64,000 nt of DNA. It comes from an uncultured Collinsella sp. Its GTDB lineage: Bacteria > Actinomycetota > Coriobacteriia > Coriobacteriales > Coriobacteriaceae. Positions 17,837 to 25,526 of this stretch are shown one piece after another. The position numbers and the translations under genes are program-made. The stretch's first letter is position 1; the number at the start of each line of letters is the position of its first letter. Under the pieces are notes generated by a model, which saw nothing but the letters and a program-made list of their open reading frames with translations, was not told the origin of the DNA and did no database searches. The DNA lies in the NCBI GenBank assembly GCA_900754445.1, contig CAAECW010000107.1:1-64000 (forward strand). The letters run 5' to 3'.

Positions 17837-19303
17837 ATGCGTATCTACAACAGCGCTACCCATAAAAAGGAAGAGTTCCAACCCATCGAGTCCGGCAAGG
17901 TCCGCATGTACGTGTGCGGCCCCACGGTCTACGACAACATCCACATCGGCAACGCCCGTACGTTCATCAGCTTTGACGTGATTCGCCGCTGGCTCATCGC
18001 GAGCGGTTACGAGGTCACGTTCGCCCAGAACCTCACCGATGTCGATGACAAGATCATCAAGCGCGCCAACGAGCAGGGCCGCACTGCCGCCGAGGTCGCG
18101 ACGGAGTTCTCCGACAAGTTCATCGGCGTCATGCGCGCCGCCAACGTGCTCGATCCGGATGTGCGTCCTCGTGCCACCAAAGAGATCGGCCCCATGATCG
18201 CCATGATCAAGACGCTTATCGAGCAGGGCCATGCCTATGCCGCCGATAACGGCGACGTGTACTTTGCCGTGCGCAGCGATCCCAACTATGGTCAGGTCTC
18301 GGGCCGCAACATCGACGACCTTATGGTTGGCGCGCGCATCGAGGAGAACGAGGACAAGAACGACCCGCTCGACTTTGCCCTGTGGAAGGCCGCCAAGCCC
18401 GGCGAGCCCAGCTGGCCGAGCCCCTGGGGCGAGGGCCGTCCCGGTTGGCACACCGAGTGCGCCGCCATGGTGCATCGCTACCTGGGCACTCCGATCGACA
18501 TCCACGGCGGCGGCTCCGACCTTGCCTTCCCGCATCACGAGAACGAGTGCGCTCAGGCCACCTGCGCCTGGCACCAGGGCTTCTCCAACACCTGGATGCA
18601 CACGGGCATGCTGCTGGTAGACGGCGAGAAGATGTCCAAGTCGCTCGGCAACTTCTTTACGCTGGCCGAGGTCCTCGAGCAGCACTCCGCTGCCGCCCTG
18701 CGCCTGCTGATGCTGCAGACGAGCTATCGCTCGCCGCTCGACTTTTCTTGGGAGCGCCTGGAGGGTGCCGAGAACTCGCTCACGCGTATCGCCGGTACGG
18801 TCGAGAACCTGCGCTGGGCCGCGAACCACGCGACGGCCGATGCCGATGCGGCTGCCGTCGAGGCGTTTACCGCCAAGGCCGCTGAGACTCGTGCTGCCTT
18901 TAAGGAGTGCATGGACGACGACTTTAACACTGCTGGTGCCATGGGTGCCGTCTTTGGCTTTGTGACCGAGTGCAACCAGTACTTGGAGCAGGCGGGCGAC
19001 GCTGCCGACAAGGCCGCAGCGCTTGCCGCCGCCGACACGCTGGCCGAGCTGCTCGATACGTTTGGCGTTGAGCTCCCCGAGCCCAAGGTCGAGCTGCCGC
19101 TGGGTCTGCTAGGCGTTGCCGCCGGCCTGGTCGCCTACACGGGCGACGACGTGGACGAGGCTGCTGCCAAGATTCTCGAGGCCCGCGCCGAGGCCCGTGC
19201 CGCCAAGAACTGGGATCTGGCCGACGCCATCCGCGACCAGCTCAAGGACCTGGGCCTCACCATTGAGGATACCGCCGCCGGCACCCGTATCAAATCTCTC
19301 TAA
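17837..19303 (+). CDS. cysS: Cysteinyl-tRNA synthetase
   Basis: A 488-residue class Ia synthetase that charges tRNA-Cys. The HIGH-like signature IHIGNAR (~37), the zinc/cysteine site GGGSDLAFPHHENE (~230) and KMSKSLGNF (~268) are all in place, followed by the DALR/anticodon-binding C-terminal region. It is the last gene of the tightly spaced disA-ispD-ispF-cysS group. The next gene, rlmB, is 186 bases away behind a large palindrome and a terminator, so it probably has a separate transcript. Confidence 0.96.
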   Translation: MRIYNSATHKKEEFQPIESGKVRMYVCGPTVYDNIHIGNARTFISFDVIRRWLIASGYEVTFAQNLTDVDDKIIKRANEQGRTAAEVATEFSDKFIGVMRAANVLDPDVRPRATKEIGPMIAMIKTLIEQGHAYAADNGDVYFAVRSDPNYGQVSGRNIDDLMVGARIEENEDKNDPLDFALWKAAKPGEPSWPSPWGEGRPGWHTECAAMVHRYLGTPIDIHGGGSDLAFPHHENECAQATCAWHQGFSNTWMHTGMLLVDGEKMSKSLGNFFTLAEVLEQHSAAALRLLMLQTSYRSPLDFSWERLEGAENSLTRIAGTVENLRWAANHATADADAAAVEAFTAKAAETRAAFKECMDDDFNTAGAMGAVFGFVTECNQYLEQAGDAADKAAALAAADTLAELLDTFGVELPEPKVELPLGLLGVAAGLVAYTGDDVDEAAAKILEARAEARAAKNWDLADAIRDQLKDLGLTIEDTAAGTRIKSL

Positions 19304-19309
19304 TCCCCG

Positions 19310-19411
19310 CGGGTTTCCCAAGCACCCGACCTTGCCGTTCAAACCGTCGCTCGCGTACTCAAGTACGCGTCGCTCCTCTTTCACGGCAATCTCGGGCACT
19401 TGGAAAACCCG
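19310..19411. repeat. Large imperfect palindrome (family E architecture) after cysS
   Basis: The 29-base arms 19310-19338 and 19383-19411 (CGGGTTTCCCAAG... / ...CTTGGAAAACCCG) pair with a few mismatches. An inner stem GCGTACT-CAA-GTACGC sits in the loop. The architecture matches the elements at 49284 and 62270 (long outer arms, short inner hairpin), but the sequence differs. Confidence 0.7.
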
Positions 19412-19415
19412 TACC

Positions 19416-19454
19416 GACCGCTTGAGCTATTCGTCTTAAGCGGTCGCTTCTTTT
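19416..19454 (+). terminator. Terminator of the disA-cysS operon
   Basis: GACCGCTTGAG (19416-19426) pairs with CTTAAGCGGTC (19435-19445), followed by a T-rich stretch. Confidence 0.75.
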
Positions 19455-19489
19455 GTCCTGTTTGAAAAGTATTTAAAGGAGGCCGTTTT

Positions 19490-20404
19490 ATGGCCGACAA
19501 TCGCAAGCGTGCATCGCGTGGAGGCAAGCAGGCTGCTTCTGGCTCGCGTCCGATTCGCCGCAACGACCGCGCTGCCGCTCCCAAGGGCCAGCGCGAGCGC
19601 TCACAGGCTGCTCGCCCGCAGCGCGAGCGTAGCCGCGATAACGTCCAGGTTCCCAAGGGCGAGTTTATCGAAGGTCGCCGTGCTGCCGCCGAGGCGCTGC
19701 GTACCGGCTTTCCCGTCAAGTGCGCGCTCATCGCTGAGGGCGGGGAGCGCGATGCCGCCTTGTCGCGCCTGGTCGACGACCTCAACGCTGCAGGCGTCCG
19801 CATTAAGTATGTGCCGCGCGCGCAGCTCGATGCGCTGTCGAGCCATGGCGCTCACCAGGGCATTGCGCTCGAGGTGGGCAATTTCCCCTATGCCGATGTT
19901 GCCGATATCCTCGACCGTGCGGGCGACGGTCCGGCGCTCGTCGTCGTGCTCGACCATGTGACCGACGACGGCAACTTTGGCGCCATCGTGCGCTCCGCCG
20001 AGGTCGTGGGCGCGGCGGGCGTCATCATTGCCAACAAGCGCGCCGCCGGTGTGACCGTCGGCAGCTACAAGACTTCTGCCGGCGCTGTCATGCACCTGCC
20101 CATCGCGCAGGTTCCCAATATCGCCCGTGCGCTCGATGACCTCAAGGCCGCCGGCTTTTGGGTGGGCGGCGCCTCCGAGCACGCCGAAGGCAGTTGCTGG
20201 GACGCCCCCTTCGAGGGCCGCGTTGCGCTCGTCATGGGTTCCGAGGGCGACGGCATCTCGCGTCTTGTGCTCGAGAAATGCGACTTTTTGACCAAGCTTC
20301 CCCAGCGCGGCATGACCGAGAGTCTCAACGTGGCCCAGGCGACCACCGCTCTGTGCTTTGAGTGGCTGCGCCGCAATGCCGGCGAGCTCATGGGGGAGGA
20401 GTAG
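19490..20404 (+). CDS. rlmB: 23S rRNA (guanosine-2'-O-)-methyltransferase RlmB (TrmH/SpoU family)
   Basis: A 304-residue SPOUT methyltransferase expected to methylate the 2'-OH of a conserved guanosine (G2251 in E. coli) in the peptidyltransferase centre. A basic, low-complexity N-terminal tail (1-55) precedes the SpoU substrate-binding domain (~58-125) and the knotted catalytic domain with DHVTDDGNFGAIVRSAE (~150), VMGSEGDGIS (~245) and LNVAQATTAL (~280). RBS AAGGAGG, 8 bases before ATG. The yacP start follows after 3 bases. In Bacillus the mini-RNase III gene mrnC sits between cysS and rlmB; it is missing here. Confidence 0.92.
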   Translation: MADNRKRASRGGKQAASGSRPIRRNDRAAAPKGQRERSQAARPQRERSRDNVQVPKGEFIEGRRAAAEALRTGFPVKCALIAEGGERDAALSRLVDDLNAAGVRIKYVPRAQLDALSSHGAHQGIALEVGNFPYADVADILDRAGDGPALVVVLDHVTDDGNFGAIVRSAEVVGAAGVIIANKRAAGVTVGSYKTSAGAVMHLPIAQVPNIARALDDLKAAGFWVGGASEHAEGSCWDAPFEGRVALVMGSEGDGISRLVLEKCDFLTKLPQRGMTESLNVAQATTALCFEWLRRNAGELMGEE

Positions 20405-20407
20405 CGC

Positions 20408-21085
20408 ATGTCCAAGAAGAACCGCGCCAAGTCCAAGGCCAAGCGCTTTGGCGAGGGCTCGGCCAAGCCGATTGTTTCGGCCGCGACCTATGGCGTGGGC
20501 GGCAATGCGTTTGCGCAGGCCATCGCCGATCCGGTCTCGACGGTGCACTCCAATAAGCCCGAGCTGCTGGTGGTCGACGGTTACAACGTGATTCACTGCA
20601 CGCCGCGCTACGAAAAGCTCGTCTACGACCATTCCGACGATCCGTATTCCAGCGACGTCCACGATATGGCGCGAACTGCACTCATCAACGACGTCGCCGC
20701 GTTTGCCCAGGGCCGCTACGAGGCCGTGATCGTGTTCGACGGCGCGGGCAATATCTCCAGCGAGCGCCCCAACCTGCCGGCCCGCGGCGTGCGCATCGAG
20801 TTTTCGCCGACGGGCGTCTCTGCCGATACCGTGGTGCAGAAGCTCTGCATCGAGGCACGCGAGGAAGGTCGCGCGTGCTCCGTGGTATCGAGCGACGGCA
20901 CGATCCAGGCCGTCGTCATGGGCAAGGGCGTTACGCGCATCTCGAGCCGTATGCTGGTGGACGAGATCAAACAGATCGATAACGACGTTCACGAGGCCGA
21001 AGAGGCCCCGCAGATCAAGATGACTCTGGGCAGTCGCCTGAGCCCCGAGGCGCTGGCAAAGCTCAAGGCCCTCCGCGGGAGGTAG
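20408..21085 (+). CDS. NYN-domain protein, YacP/Rae1-like ribosome-associated endoribonuclease
   Basis: A 225-residue protein with a basic N-terminal tail (1-50) followed by a NYN/PIN-like nuclease domain: LLVVDGYNVIH (~53) with the catalytic Asp, VIVFDGAG (~105), and VSSDGTIQ (~160). Bacillus Rae1 (YacP) cleaves mRNA in the ribosomal A site. It is translated 3 bases after rlmB, the same gene pair as in Firmicutes, which supports the assignment. A shared hairpin lies past the stop, overlapping the end of the convergent HipA-like gene. Confidence 0.85.
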   Translation: MSKKNRAKSKAKRFGEGSAKPIVSAATYGVGGNAFAQAIADPVSTVHSNKPELLVVDGYNVIHCTPRYEKLVYDHSDDPYSSDVHDMARTALINDVAAFAQGRYEAVIVFDGAGNISSERPNLPARGVRIEFSPTGVSADTVVQKLCIEAREEGRACSVVSSDGTIQAVVMGKGVTRISSRMLVDEIKQIDNDVHEAEEAPQIKMTLGSRLSPEALAKLKALRGR

Positions 21086-21086
21086 G

Positions 21087-21120
21087 GGAGTTGGCGGGGC
21101 GATGCTGTCTCGCTAACTCC
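21087..21120. terminator. Hairpin between convergent yacP and HipA-like genes
   Basis: GGAGTTGGCGGG (21087-21098) pairs with CTCGCTAACTCC (21109-21120) using G-U pairs. It could serve both converging transcripts; T-runs are weak. Confidence 0.5.
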
Positions 21121-22453
21121 ATTCAGCGATGTCGATCATTCTTTTGAGGCGCCACGTTAGCGCCTCTTTTAGATAAGGCAGTCTCGCTGTTAGAGCATCG
21201 TTTTTAGACAGAATCTCGATTGCCTCGTCAACGAAGCCTTCGAGTTTGTCGCCGTCAAACCAGCCCATGTCCTCGACGAGCAACATCTGTTTGGCGGGGC
21301 TTGAATGAAATTGTGCGCTGGTAAAACTGTGCTCTCCTGCCCGAAGCTCCTCAAGAGAAATGTTGCACCAGAGCGATGAGCCCGAATCGAAGATGGGGGC
21401 AGGTCTGCAGGCTAGCGTGTTTACGTTTCGCACAAGGCCAAAGTTACGCCAATGACGATCGTAGTTGGCGATGATGCCGTCGCACACGATCATGCGGTCA
21501 AGGGCATCCTTGACGCCTGTCACCCCGAGCTCCTCGCAGTTTGCTACGTATCGCTCGTAGTCGGTTAGCCGTTCACCTGCGTTCGCGTACTGGTTTACAT
21601 AGAACGCAGGGACATACTCTTCTTCATCAGTTAAGAAGACATCGCATATGCTCAGGGCGGAAGTGCCCGTGCCCTCGAGCGAGTAAGGCACATAATCGCA
21701 GGTGTTTAGGATGCGACGGTGGAGCGTGGTCGCCACCAGCTCGTTATAAGGTTCCTGGTTCAGGTGCGCTCCTGCCTTATGCAGAATTCGACGCCCGCCC
21801 TCGCATGTCCAGTACTTTTGAAGATTGCCGTCCGAGGTGTTGTCGGGCTTTGCGGCAGCCACTTTTCCCTCTGGGGCGAAGGGTGCAATGGTTAGCGAGA
21901 CGTCATCAAAGGCATTATTGAAGAAATTGATATCTTCCCACGCGAGGCCGGAGTCTTGGGGCCTAATCCAATACTGGTCGGATAAGGAGAGGCCAAGATT
22001 TCGCTGTACGAGTTCATCGGGAACATCGACTGCGGCTTTTGCAAGCAGGGAGGCAAGCCCAATGCGTGCGAGCGGGATACCGCGGCCGCGCCACCAGATG
22101 CGGAAGGAGTCGAGCGATATGGGGCTATTAGGGCCAAATACTCCAATAGGGGCGTGGGCGTAATCGATGTCGGCACCGATGTGGGTAAAGTCTTTTCGCG
22201 ATGTGCTGTAGACCAGCTGAGCGACCTCGTGCGTGCGATTCATGAGGGTGAACGCGATCTCGCTCTTACCGTGGCCGCGGCGGGGACGTCCCCCCGTTTT
22301 GGTCACGGAGCGGAGTCGCGTGTCGACGCTGTCTTTGTCGATGAGCCATACACCAGAAGCCTTGCGGGCATCAAGTGCTCCGTTTTTTATGAGCTCCTGC
22401 ACCCTGCGCGGAGTGATGCCGAGCAGCTCGGCGGCTTCCTTGGTAGTAAGCAT
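21113..22453 (-). CDS. HipA-like kinase with N-terminal excisionase-type DNA-binding domain
   Basis: A 446-residue single-chain protein. Residues 1-50 (TTKEAAELLGITPRRVQELI) are an HTH_17/MerR-type DNA-binding domain. The remainder resembles HipA/CtkA kinases: a Gly/Asn-containing loop TSDGNLQKYW (~203), a catalytic loop IIANYDRHWRNFG (~338) with Asp, Arg, His and Asn, and FDSGSSLW as the DFG-like segment. No separate antitoxin gene is adjacent. Start at 22453 is chosen because MLTTKEAAELL is a typical HTH_17 beginning; an upstream in-frame start would add 14 residues. Three copies of ACGAATAGTTTT surround the promoter, so autoregulation by the fused domain is likely. Base composition of its upstream region is AT-rich compared with neighbours, hinting at transfer. 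Confidence 0.8.
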   Translation of the reverse strand: MLTTKEAAELLGITPRRVQELIKNGALDARKASGVWLIDKDSVDTRLRSVTKTGGRPRRGHGKSEIAFTLMNRTHEVAQLVYSTSRKDFTHIGADIDYAHAPIGVFGPNSPISLDSFRIWWRGRGIPLARIGLASLLAKAAVDVPDELVQRNLGLSLSDQYWIRPQDSGLAWEDINFFNNAFDDVSLTIAPFAPEGKVAAAKPDNTSDGNLQKYWTCEGGRRILHKAGAHLNQEPYNELVATTLHRRILNTCDYVPYSLEGTGTSALSICDVFLTDEEEYVPAFYVNQYANAGERLTDYERYVANCEELGVTGVKDALDRMIVCDGIIANYDRHWRNFGLVRNVNTLACRPAPIFDSGSSLWCNISLEELRAGEHSFTSAQFHSSPAKQMLLVEDMGWFDGDKLEGFVDEAIEILSKNDALTARLPYLKEALTWRLKRMIDIAEWS

Positions 22454-22469
22454 CACGAAACCCTTCGTC

Positions 22470-22531
22470 AAAACGAATAGTTTTATATATAGCAATTGTA
22501 ATTAAAACTATTCGTTCTGACGAATAGTTTT
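22470..22531. promoter_or_regulatory. Three operator-like repeats before the HTH-HipA gene
   Basis: AAAACGAATAGTTTT (22470-22484), its inverse AAAACTATTCGTTCT (22504-22518, one mismatch) and GACGAATAGTTTT (22519-22531). The AT-rich segment between the first two (TATATATAGCAATTG) would contain the minus-strand promoter. Confidence 0.75.
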
Positions 22532-22677
22532 GAGATTGAGGGCGAACCGACAGAAATGAACGGGCCTGGTACCTGTTGTTGCTGGTTTTTGCATATTTAT
22601 ATAACGCCGTGTGGCCTGTTGCGCCCCGTCCGTAATTCCTTTATTCTTAACAGGCTTCGCGCGAAAGCGCCAAGTGT

Positions 22678-22752
22678 GCCAGTGTGGCGCAACGGTAGCG
22701 CAACTGATTTGTAATCAGTGGGTTGCAGGTTCGATTCCTGTCACTGGCTCCA
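22678..22752 (+). tRNA. tRNA-Thr (TGT)
   Basis: Acceptor GCCAGTG pairs with CACTGGC. The anticodon loop ATTTGTAA shows TGT, and the T-loop GGTTCGATTCC is standard. CCA is encoded (22750-22752). Confidence 0.97.
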
Positions 22753-22761
22753 TGAGAGTTT

Positions 22762-22797
22762 CGGGCTCTGTTCCTTGTGGGACAGGGCCCGTTTCTA
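22762..22797 (+). terminator. Terminator of tRNA-Thr(TGT)
   Basis: CGGGCTCTGTTCC (22762-22774) pairs with GGGACAGGGCCCG (22779-22791), then TTTCT. The tRNA is therefore its own transcription unit. Confidence 0.8.
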
Positions 22798-22845
22798 TTT
22801 ATGTCGACATGTAAGTGGGTTTGACTCCCACCAAGCTTCAGGTTT

Positions 22846-22902
22846 GTCTCGATCTGTAACACGGGTGGGCTGAAAACCCTCCTTATAGTTACAGATCGAG
22901 AC
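22846..22902. repeat. Repeat family C, unit 1
   Basis: GTCTCGATCTGTAAC (22846-22860) and GTTACAGATCGAGAC (22888-22902) are perfect complements around a loop that contains GGGTGGGCTGAAAACCCTCC, itself able to pair (GGG/CCC). Confidence 0.9.
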
Positions 22903-22924
22903 AATGCCAAAGGACGGCCGATAA

Positions 22925-22983
22925 CGTCTCGATCTGTAACACGAAGAGGCTGAAAACCGTTCTAGCTGTTACAGAGTGAGACG
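22925..22983. repeat. Repeat family C, unit 2
   Basis: CGTCTCGATCTGTAACA (22925-22941) pairs with TGTTACAGAGTGAGACG (22967-22983). The loop AAGAGGCTGAAAACCGTTCT keeps GGCTGAAAACC but changes the flanking pairs (AGA/TCT). Confidence 0.9.
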
Positions 22984-23005
22984 TAAGCCGGGGTCGCCGC
23001 GTAGT

Positions 23006-23062
23006 ATCTCGATCTGTAACAGATAGGAGAGGAATGACCCTCTTACTGTTACAGATTGAGAT
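23006..23062. repeat. Repeat family C, unit 3
   Basis: ATCTCGATCTGTAACA (23006-23021) pairs with TGTTACAGATTGAGAT (23047-23062). The outermost base pair has switched from G-C to A-T relative to units 1 and 2. Between here and 23305 I see no gene. Confidence 0.9.
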
Positions 23063-23305
23063 GAAAACGGTGAGGCCCCTGGTCTACTTGATTGCACCGG
23101 GGAAGCTCCGATCTCGACCTATATATAGGTGCAAATAGGCTGTTATCGAAGCTCGATCCTGAAGGTGTACTCTACTACACCAAAGTGTTACCTTGGGAAA
23201 CGTCACCTCAGTATCCAAAACCACCGTCCCTCATATCCCAACTCAACAAAACAGCAGGTCAAAGGTATATAGATACGCCCGGGGCCGTGTATCTAGAGGT
23301 TTTCG

Positions 23306-23335
23306 TTGACAGCCCCCAAGGTTGCATCGTATTAT
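23306..23335 (+). promoter_or_regulatory. Promoter of the tRNA-Tyr-Thr-Met cluster
   Basis: TTGACA (23306-23311), 18 bases, TATTAT (23330-23335). The 18-base stretch GAGGTTTTCGTTGACAGC (23296-23313) recurs with one change before rpmG. Transcription would start about 55 bases before tRNA-Tyr. Confidence 0.75.
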
Positions 23336-23397
23336 CTTCTTCGTTCGCGGGGGCGGCGGTCCAAAAGACCAAAGAACCTGCGGATACTTGAACGATT

Positions 23398-23479
23398 GGG
23401 AGTTTGCCCGAGTGGTTAATGGGGACGGGCTGTAAACCCGTTGGCTCTGCCTACATAGGTTCGAATCCTATAGCTCCCA
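23398..23479 (+). tRNA. tRNA-Tyr (GTA)
   Basis: Class II tRNA with a long variable arm. GGGAGTT pairs with AGCTCCC, anticodon GTA in GGGCTGTAAACCC, T-loop GGTTCGAATCC. Unlike the other four tRNAs of the window, CCA is not encoded (ACCC follows). Confidence 0.96.
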
Positions 23480-23489
23480 CCCGTCAAGT

Positions 23490-23565
23490 GCCTGTATAGC
23501 TCAGTCGGTAGAGCACTTCGTTGGTAACGAAGAGGTCACCAGTTCAAGTCTGGTTGCAGGCTCCA
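23490..23565 (+). tRNA. tRNA-Thr (GGT)
   Basis: GCCTGTA pairs with TGCAGGC (one G-U); anticodon GGT in TCGTTGGTAACGA; CCA encoded. With the TGT tRNA upstream this gives two Thr isoacceptors within 1 kb. Confidence 0.96.
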
Positions 23566-23568
23566 TCC

Positions 23569-23645
23569 GGCGGTGTAGCTCAGTTGGTTAGAGCACACGG
23601 TTCATACCCGTGGCGTCACTGGTTCGAATCCAGTCACCGCTACCA
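23569..23645 (+). tRNA. tRNA-Met (CAT)
   Basis: Anticodon CAT in ACGGTTCATACCCGT, D-arm AGCTCAGTTGGTTAGAGC typical of elongator Met; CCA encoded. The first acceptor pair is G-U. It lies 96 bases before tuf, probably in the same transcript. Confidence 0.95.
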
Positions 23646-23654
23646 TAGGTAACA

Positions 23655-23685
23655 CGGTGGCTTCTCAATAGTATGTTGAGAGGCC
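23655..23685 (+). other. Hairpin in the tRNA-tuf spacer
   Basis: GTGGCTTCTCAA pairs with TTGAGAGGCCAC. There is no T-run, so it is more likely an RNA processing site or mRNA 5' stabiliser for tuf than a terminator. Confidence 0.5.
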
Positions 23686-23741
23686 ACTATGGTATAAAGG
23701 CAAAGTCCCGTCCGGGGACGACCTGTTAAGAGGAGGGCTTT

Positions 23742-24932
23742 ATGGCCAAAGAGAAGTTTGAGCGCACTAAGCCGCATGTTAACATCGGCACCATTGGTCA
23801 CGTCGACCACGGCAAGACCACGCTGACCGCTGCCATCACCAAGGTTCTCTCCGAGACCGAGGGCTGCAAGGCTGACTTCACTGCGTTCGAGAACATCGAC
23901 AAGGCTCCCGAGGAGCGCGAGCGCGGCATTACGATCTCCGTCTCCCACGTCGAGTACGAGACCGCTTCCCGTCACTACGCTCACGTTGACTGCCCGGGCC
24001 ACGCTGACTACGTCAAGAACATGATCTCCGGCGCTGCTCAGATGGACGGCGCTATCCTGGTCATCGCCGCTACCGACGGCCCCATGGCTCAGACCCGCGA
24101 GCACATCCTGCTCGCCCGTCAGGTCGGCGTTCCCTACATCGTCGTCTTCCTGAACAAGTGCGACATGGTCGACGATGACGAGCTCATCGACCTCGTCGAG
24201 ATGGAGACCCGTGAGCTCCTCTCCGAGTACGATTTCCCCGGCGACGACATCCCCGTCATCCGTGGTTCCGCTCTGGGCGCTCTCGAGGGCGACGCCAAGT
24301 GGATGGACGCTATCCGCGAGCTCATGAATGCCGTCGACGAGTACATCCCGACGCCTGCTCGTAACAACGACCTCCCGTTCCTGATGGCCGTTGAGGACGT
24401 TATGACCATCTCCGGCCGTGGCACCGTTGCTACCGGCCGTGTCGAGCGCGGTGAGCTCAAGCTCAACGAGCCCGTCGAGATCGTCGGCATCAAGGATACC
24501 CAGAACACCGTCGTTACCGGTATCGAGATGTTCCGTAAGTCCATGGACTTCTGCGAGGCTGGCGACAACGTCGGTCTGCTGCTCCGCGGCATCAAGCGCG
24601 AGGACATCGAGCGCGGCCAGGTTCTCTGCAAGCCCGGTTCGGTTACCCCGCACACCAAGTTCACCGGCGAGATCTACGTTCTGACCAAGGAGGAGGGCGG
24701 CCGTCACACCCCGTTCTTCGATGGTTATCGTCCTCAGTTCTACTTCCGTACCACCGACGTTACCGGTACGGTCAAGCTCCCCGAGGGCACCGAGATGGCT
24801 ATGCCTGGTGACCACATCACCATCGAGGGCGACCTCATCCACCCGATCGCCATGGAGGAGGGCCTGCGCTTCGCTATCCGCGAGGGTGGCCACACCGTCG
24901 GTTCGGGCATCGTCTCCACGATCATTGAGTAA
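23742..24932 (+). CDS. tuf: Elongation factor Tu
   Basis: A 396-residue GTPase delivering aminoacyl-tRNA to the ribosome. [10 protein letters not shown] (P-loop, ~19), the switch I region ending ERGITI (~60), DCPGHADYV (~81) and NKCD (~136) are exact, and the two beta-barrel domains follow. RBS AAGAGGAGG seven bases before ATG. It is preceded by three tRNA genes and followed by a terminator, so tRNA-Tyr-Thr-Met-tuf looks like one operon. Codon use is strongly biased toward C-ending codons, as expected for a highly expressed gene. Confidence 0.98.
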   Translation: MAKEKFERTKPHVNIGTIGHVDHGKTTLTAAITKVLSETEGCKADFTAFENIDKAPEERERGITISVSHVEYETASRHYAHVDCPGHADYVKNMISGAAQMDGAILVIAATDGPMAQTREHILLARQVGVPYIVVFLNKCDMVDDDELIDLVEMETRELLSEYDFPGDDIPVIRGSALGALEGDAKWMDAIRELMNAVDEYIPTPARNNDLPFLMAVEDVMTISGRGTVATGRVERGELKLNEPVEIVGIKDTQNTVVTGIEMFRKSMDFCEAGDNVGLLLRGIKREDIERGQVLCKPGSVTPHTKFTGEIYVLTKEEGGRHTPFFDGYRPQFYFRTTDVTGTVKLPEGTEMAMPGDHITIEGDLIHPIAMEEGLRFAIREGGHTVGSGIVSTIIE

Positions 24933-24960
24933 ATTAGCTCTTTGATATAGCTGACTTAGA

Positions 24961-24996
24961 GAACCCGGCACTTATATGGGTGCCGGGTTCTTTTCT
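24961..24996 (+). terminator. Rho-independent terminator of tuf
   Basis: GAACCCGGCA (24961-24970) with TGCCGGGTTC (24981-24990), then TTTTCT. The following 25000-25126 shows no gene. Confidence 0.9.
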
Positions 24997-25136
24997 GCAA
25001 TGGATATTGAGCCGTTGCTGGTGTCGAGAGGATCGATATTGGTCCTGGATGCACCGTCGATTAGCTCTCGATGGCTTCATTGATGTGTTCCAAATATGAA
25101 TGGATCCACCGAGAACCAATTGACTCGAGGTTTTCA

Positions 25137-25166
25137 TTGACAGCACTTACGTGGAGCTGATAAAGT
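25137..25166 (+). promoter_or_regulatory. Promoter of rpmG-tRNA-Trp
   Basis: TTGACA (25137-25142), 18 bases, TAAAGT (25161-25166; or GATAAA two bases earlier). The surrounding GAGGTTTTCATTGACAGC (25127-25144) is almost identical to the tRNA-Tyr promoter upstream. Confidence 0.65.
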
Positions 25167-25211
25167 AACAACTCGTGCCCGTACGGGGCGGAAATGAAAG
25201 GTTCAGGATAC

Positions 25212-25361
25212 ATGCGTACTCTAGTTACTCTTGCGTGCACTGAGTGCAAGCGCCGCAACTATACGACCACCAAGAACAAGTCGACCATGCCTGATCGTAT
25301 GGAGATCAAGAAGTATTGCCCCTGGTGCCGTCATCACACGCTGCACAAAGAGACTCGCTAG
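25212..25361 (+). CDS. rpmG: 50S ribosomal protein L33
   Basis: A 49-residue ribosomal protein beginning [12 protein letters not shown] and ending HHTLHKETR. Two CxxC pairs (CTEC and CPWC) mark the zinc-binding form of L33, as opposed to the cysteine-free form used under zinc shortage. The ATG follows AAAGGTTCAGG. It is followed 13 bases later by tRNA-Trp, then secE and nusG, the classic order in many bacteria, which confirms the call. Confidence 0.96.
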   Translation: MRTLVTLACTECKRRNYTTTKNKSTMPDRMEIKKYCPWCRHHTLHKETR

Positions 25362-25374
25362 TCTCTAGTCACAT

Positions 25375-25450
25375 ACGCCAGTAGTTCAATTGGTAGAGCA
25401 TCGGTCTCCAAAACCGAGTGTTGAGGGTTCGAGTCCTTCCTGGCGTGCCA
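25375..25450 (+). tRNA. tRNA-Trp (CCA)
   Basis: ACGCCAG pairs with CTGGCGT; anticodon CCA in TCGGTCTCCAAAACCGA; T-loop GGTTCGAGTCC; discriminator G and CCA encoded. Confidence 0.97.
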
Positions 25451-25459
25451 GTCATTATT

Positions 25460-25490
25460 CCGTAAGCTCCCACTTGGGGGCTTACGGTTT
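25460..25490 (+). terminator. Terminator/attenuator between tRNA-Trp and secE
   Basis: CCGTAAGCTCCC (25460-25471) pairs with GGGGGCTTACGG (25476-25487), followed by TTTA. The weak T-run would allow partial read-through into secE. Confidence 0.65.
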
Positions 25491-25526
25491 ACTCATGTAT
25501 AAGCGCATTGCGCGGAGGTAACCCAA

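Noticed and set aside
22846..23062. CRISPR array at the family C repeats
   Set aside because: Repeats are 57 bases with internal dyad symmetry, only three units, spacers of about 22 bases, and no cas genes in the window.
23092..23391. A 99-codon plus-strand frame before tRNA-Tyr
   Set aside because: No ribosome site, no similarity I recognise, and it contains the tRNA promoter at its end.
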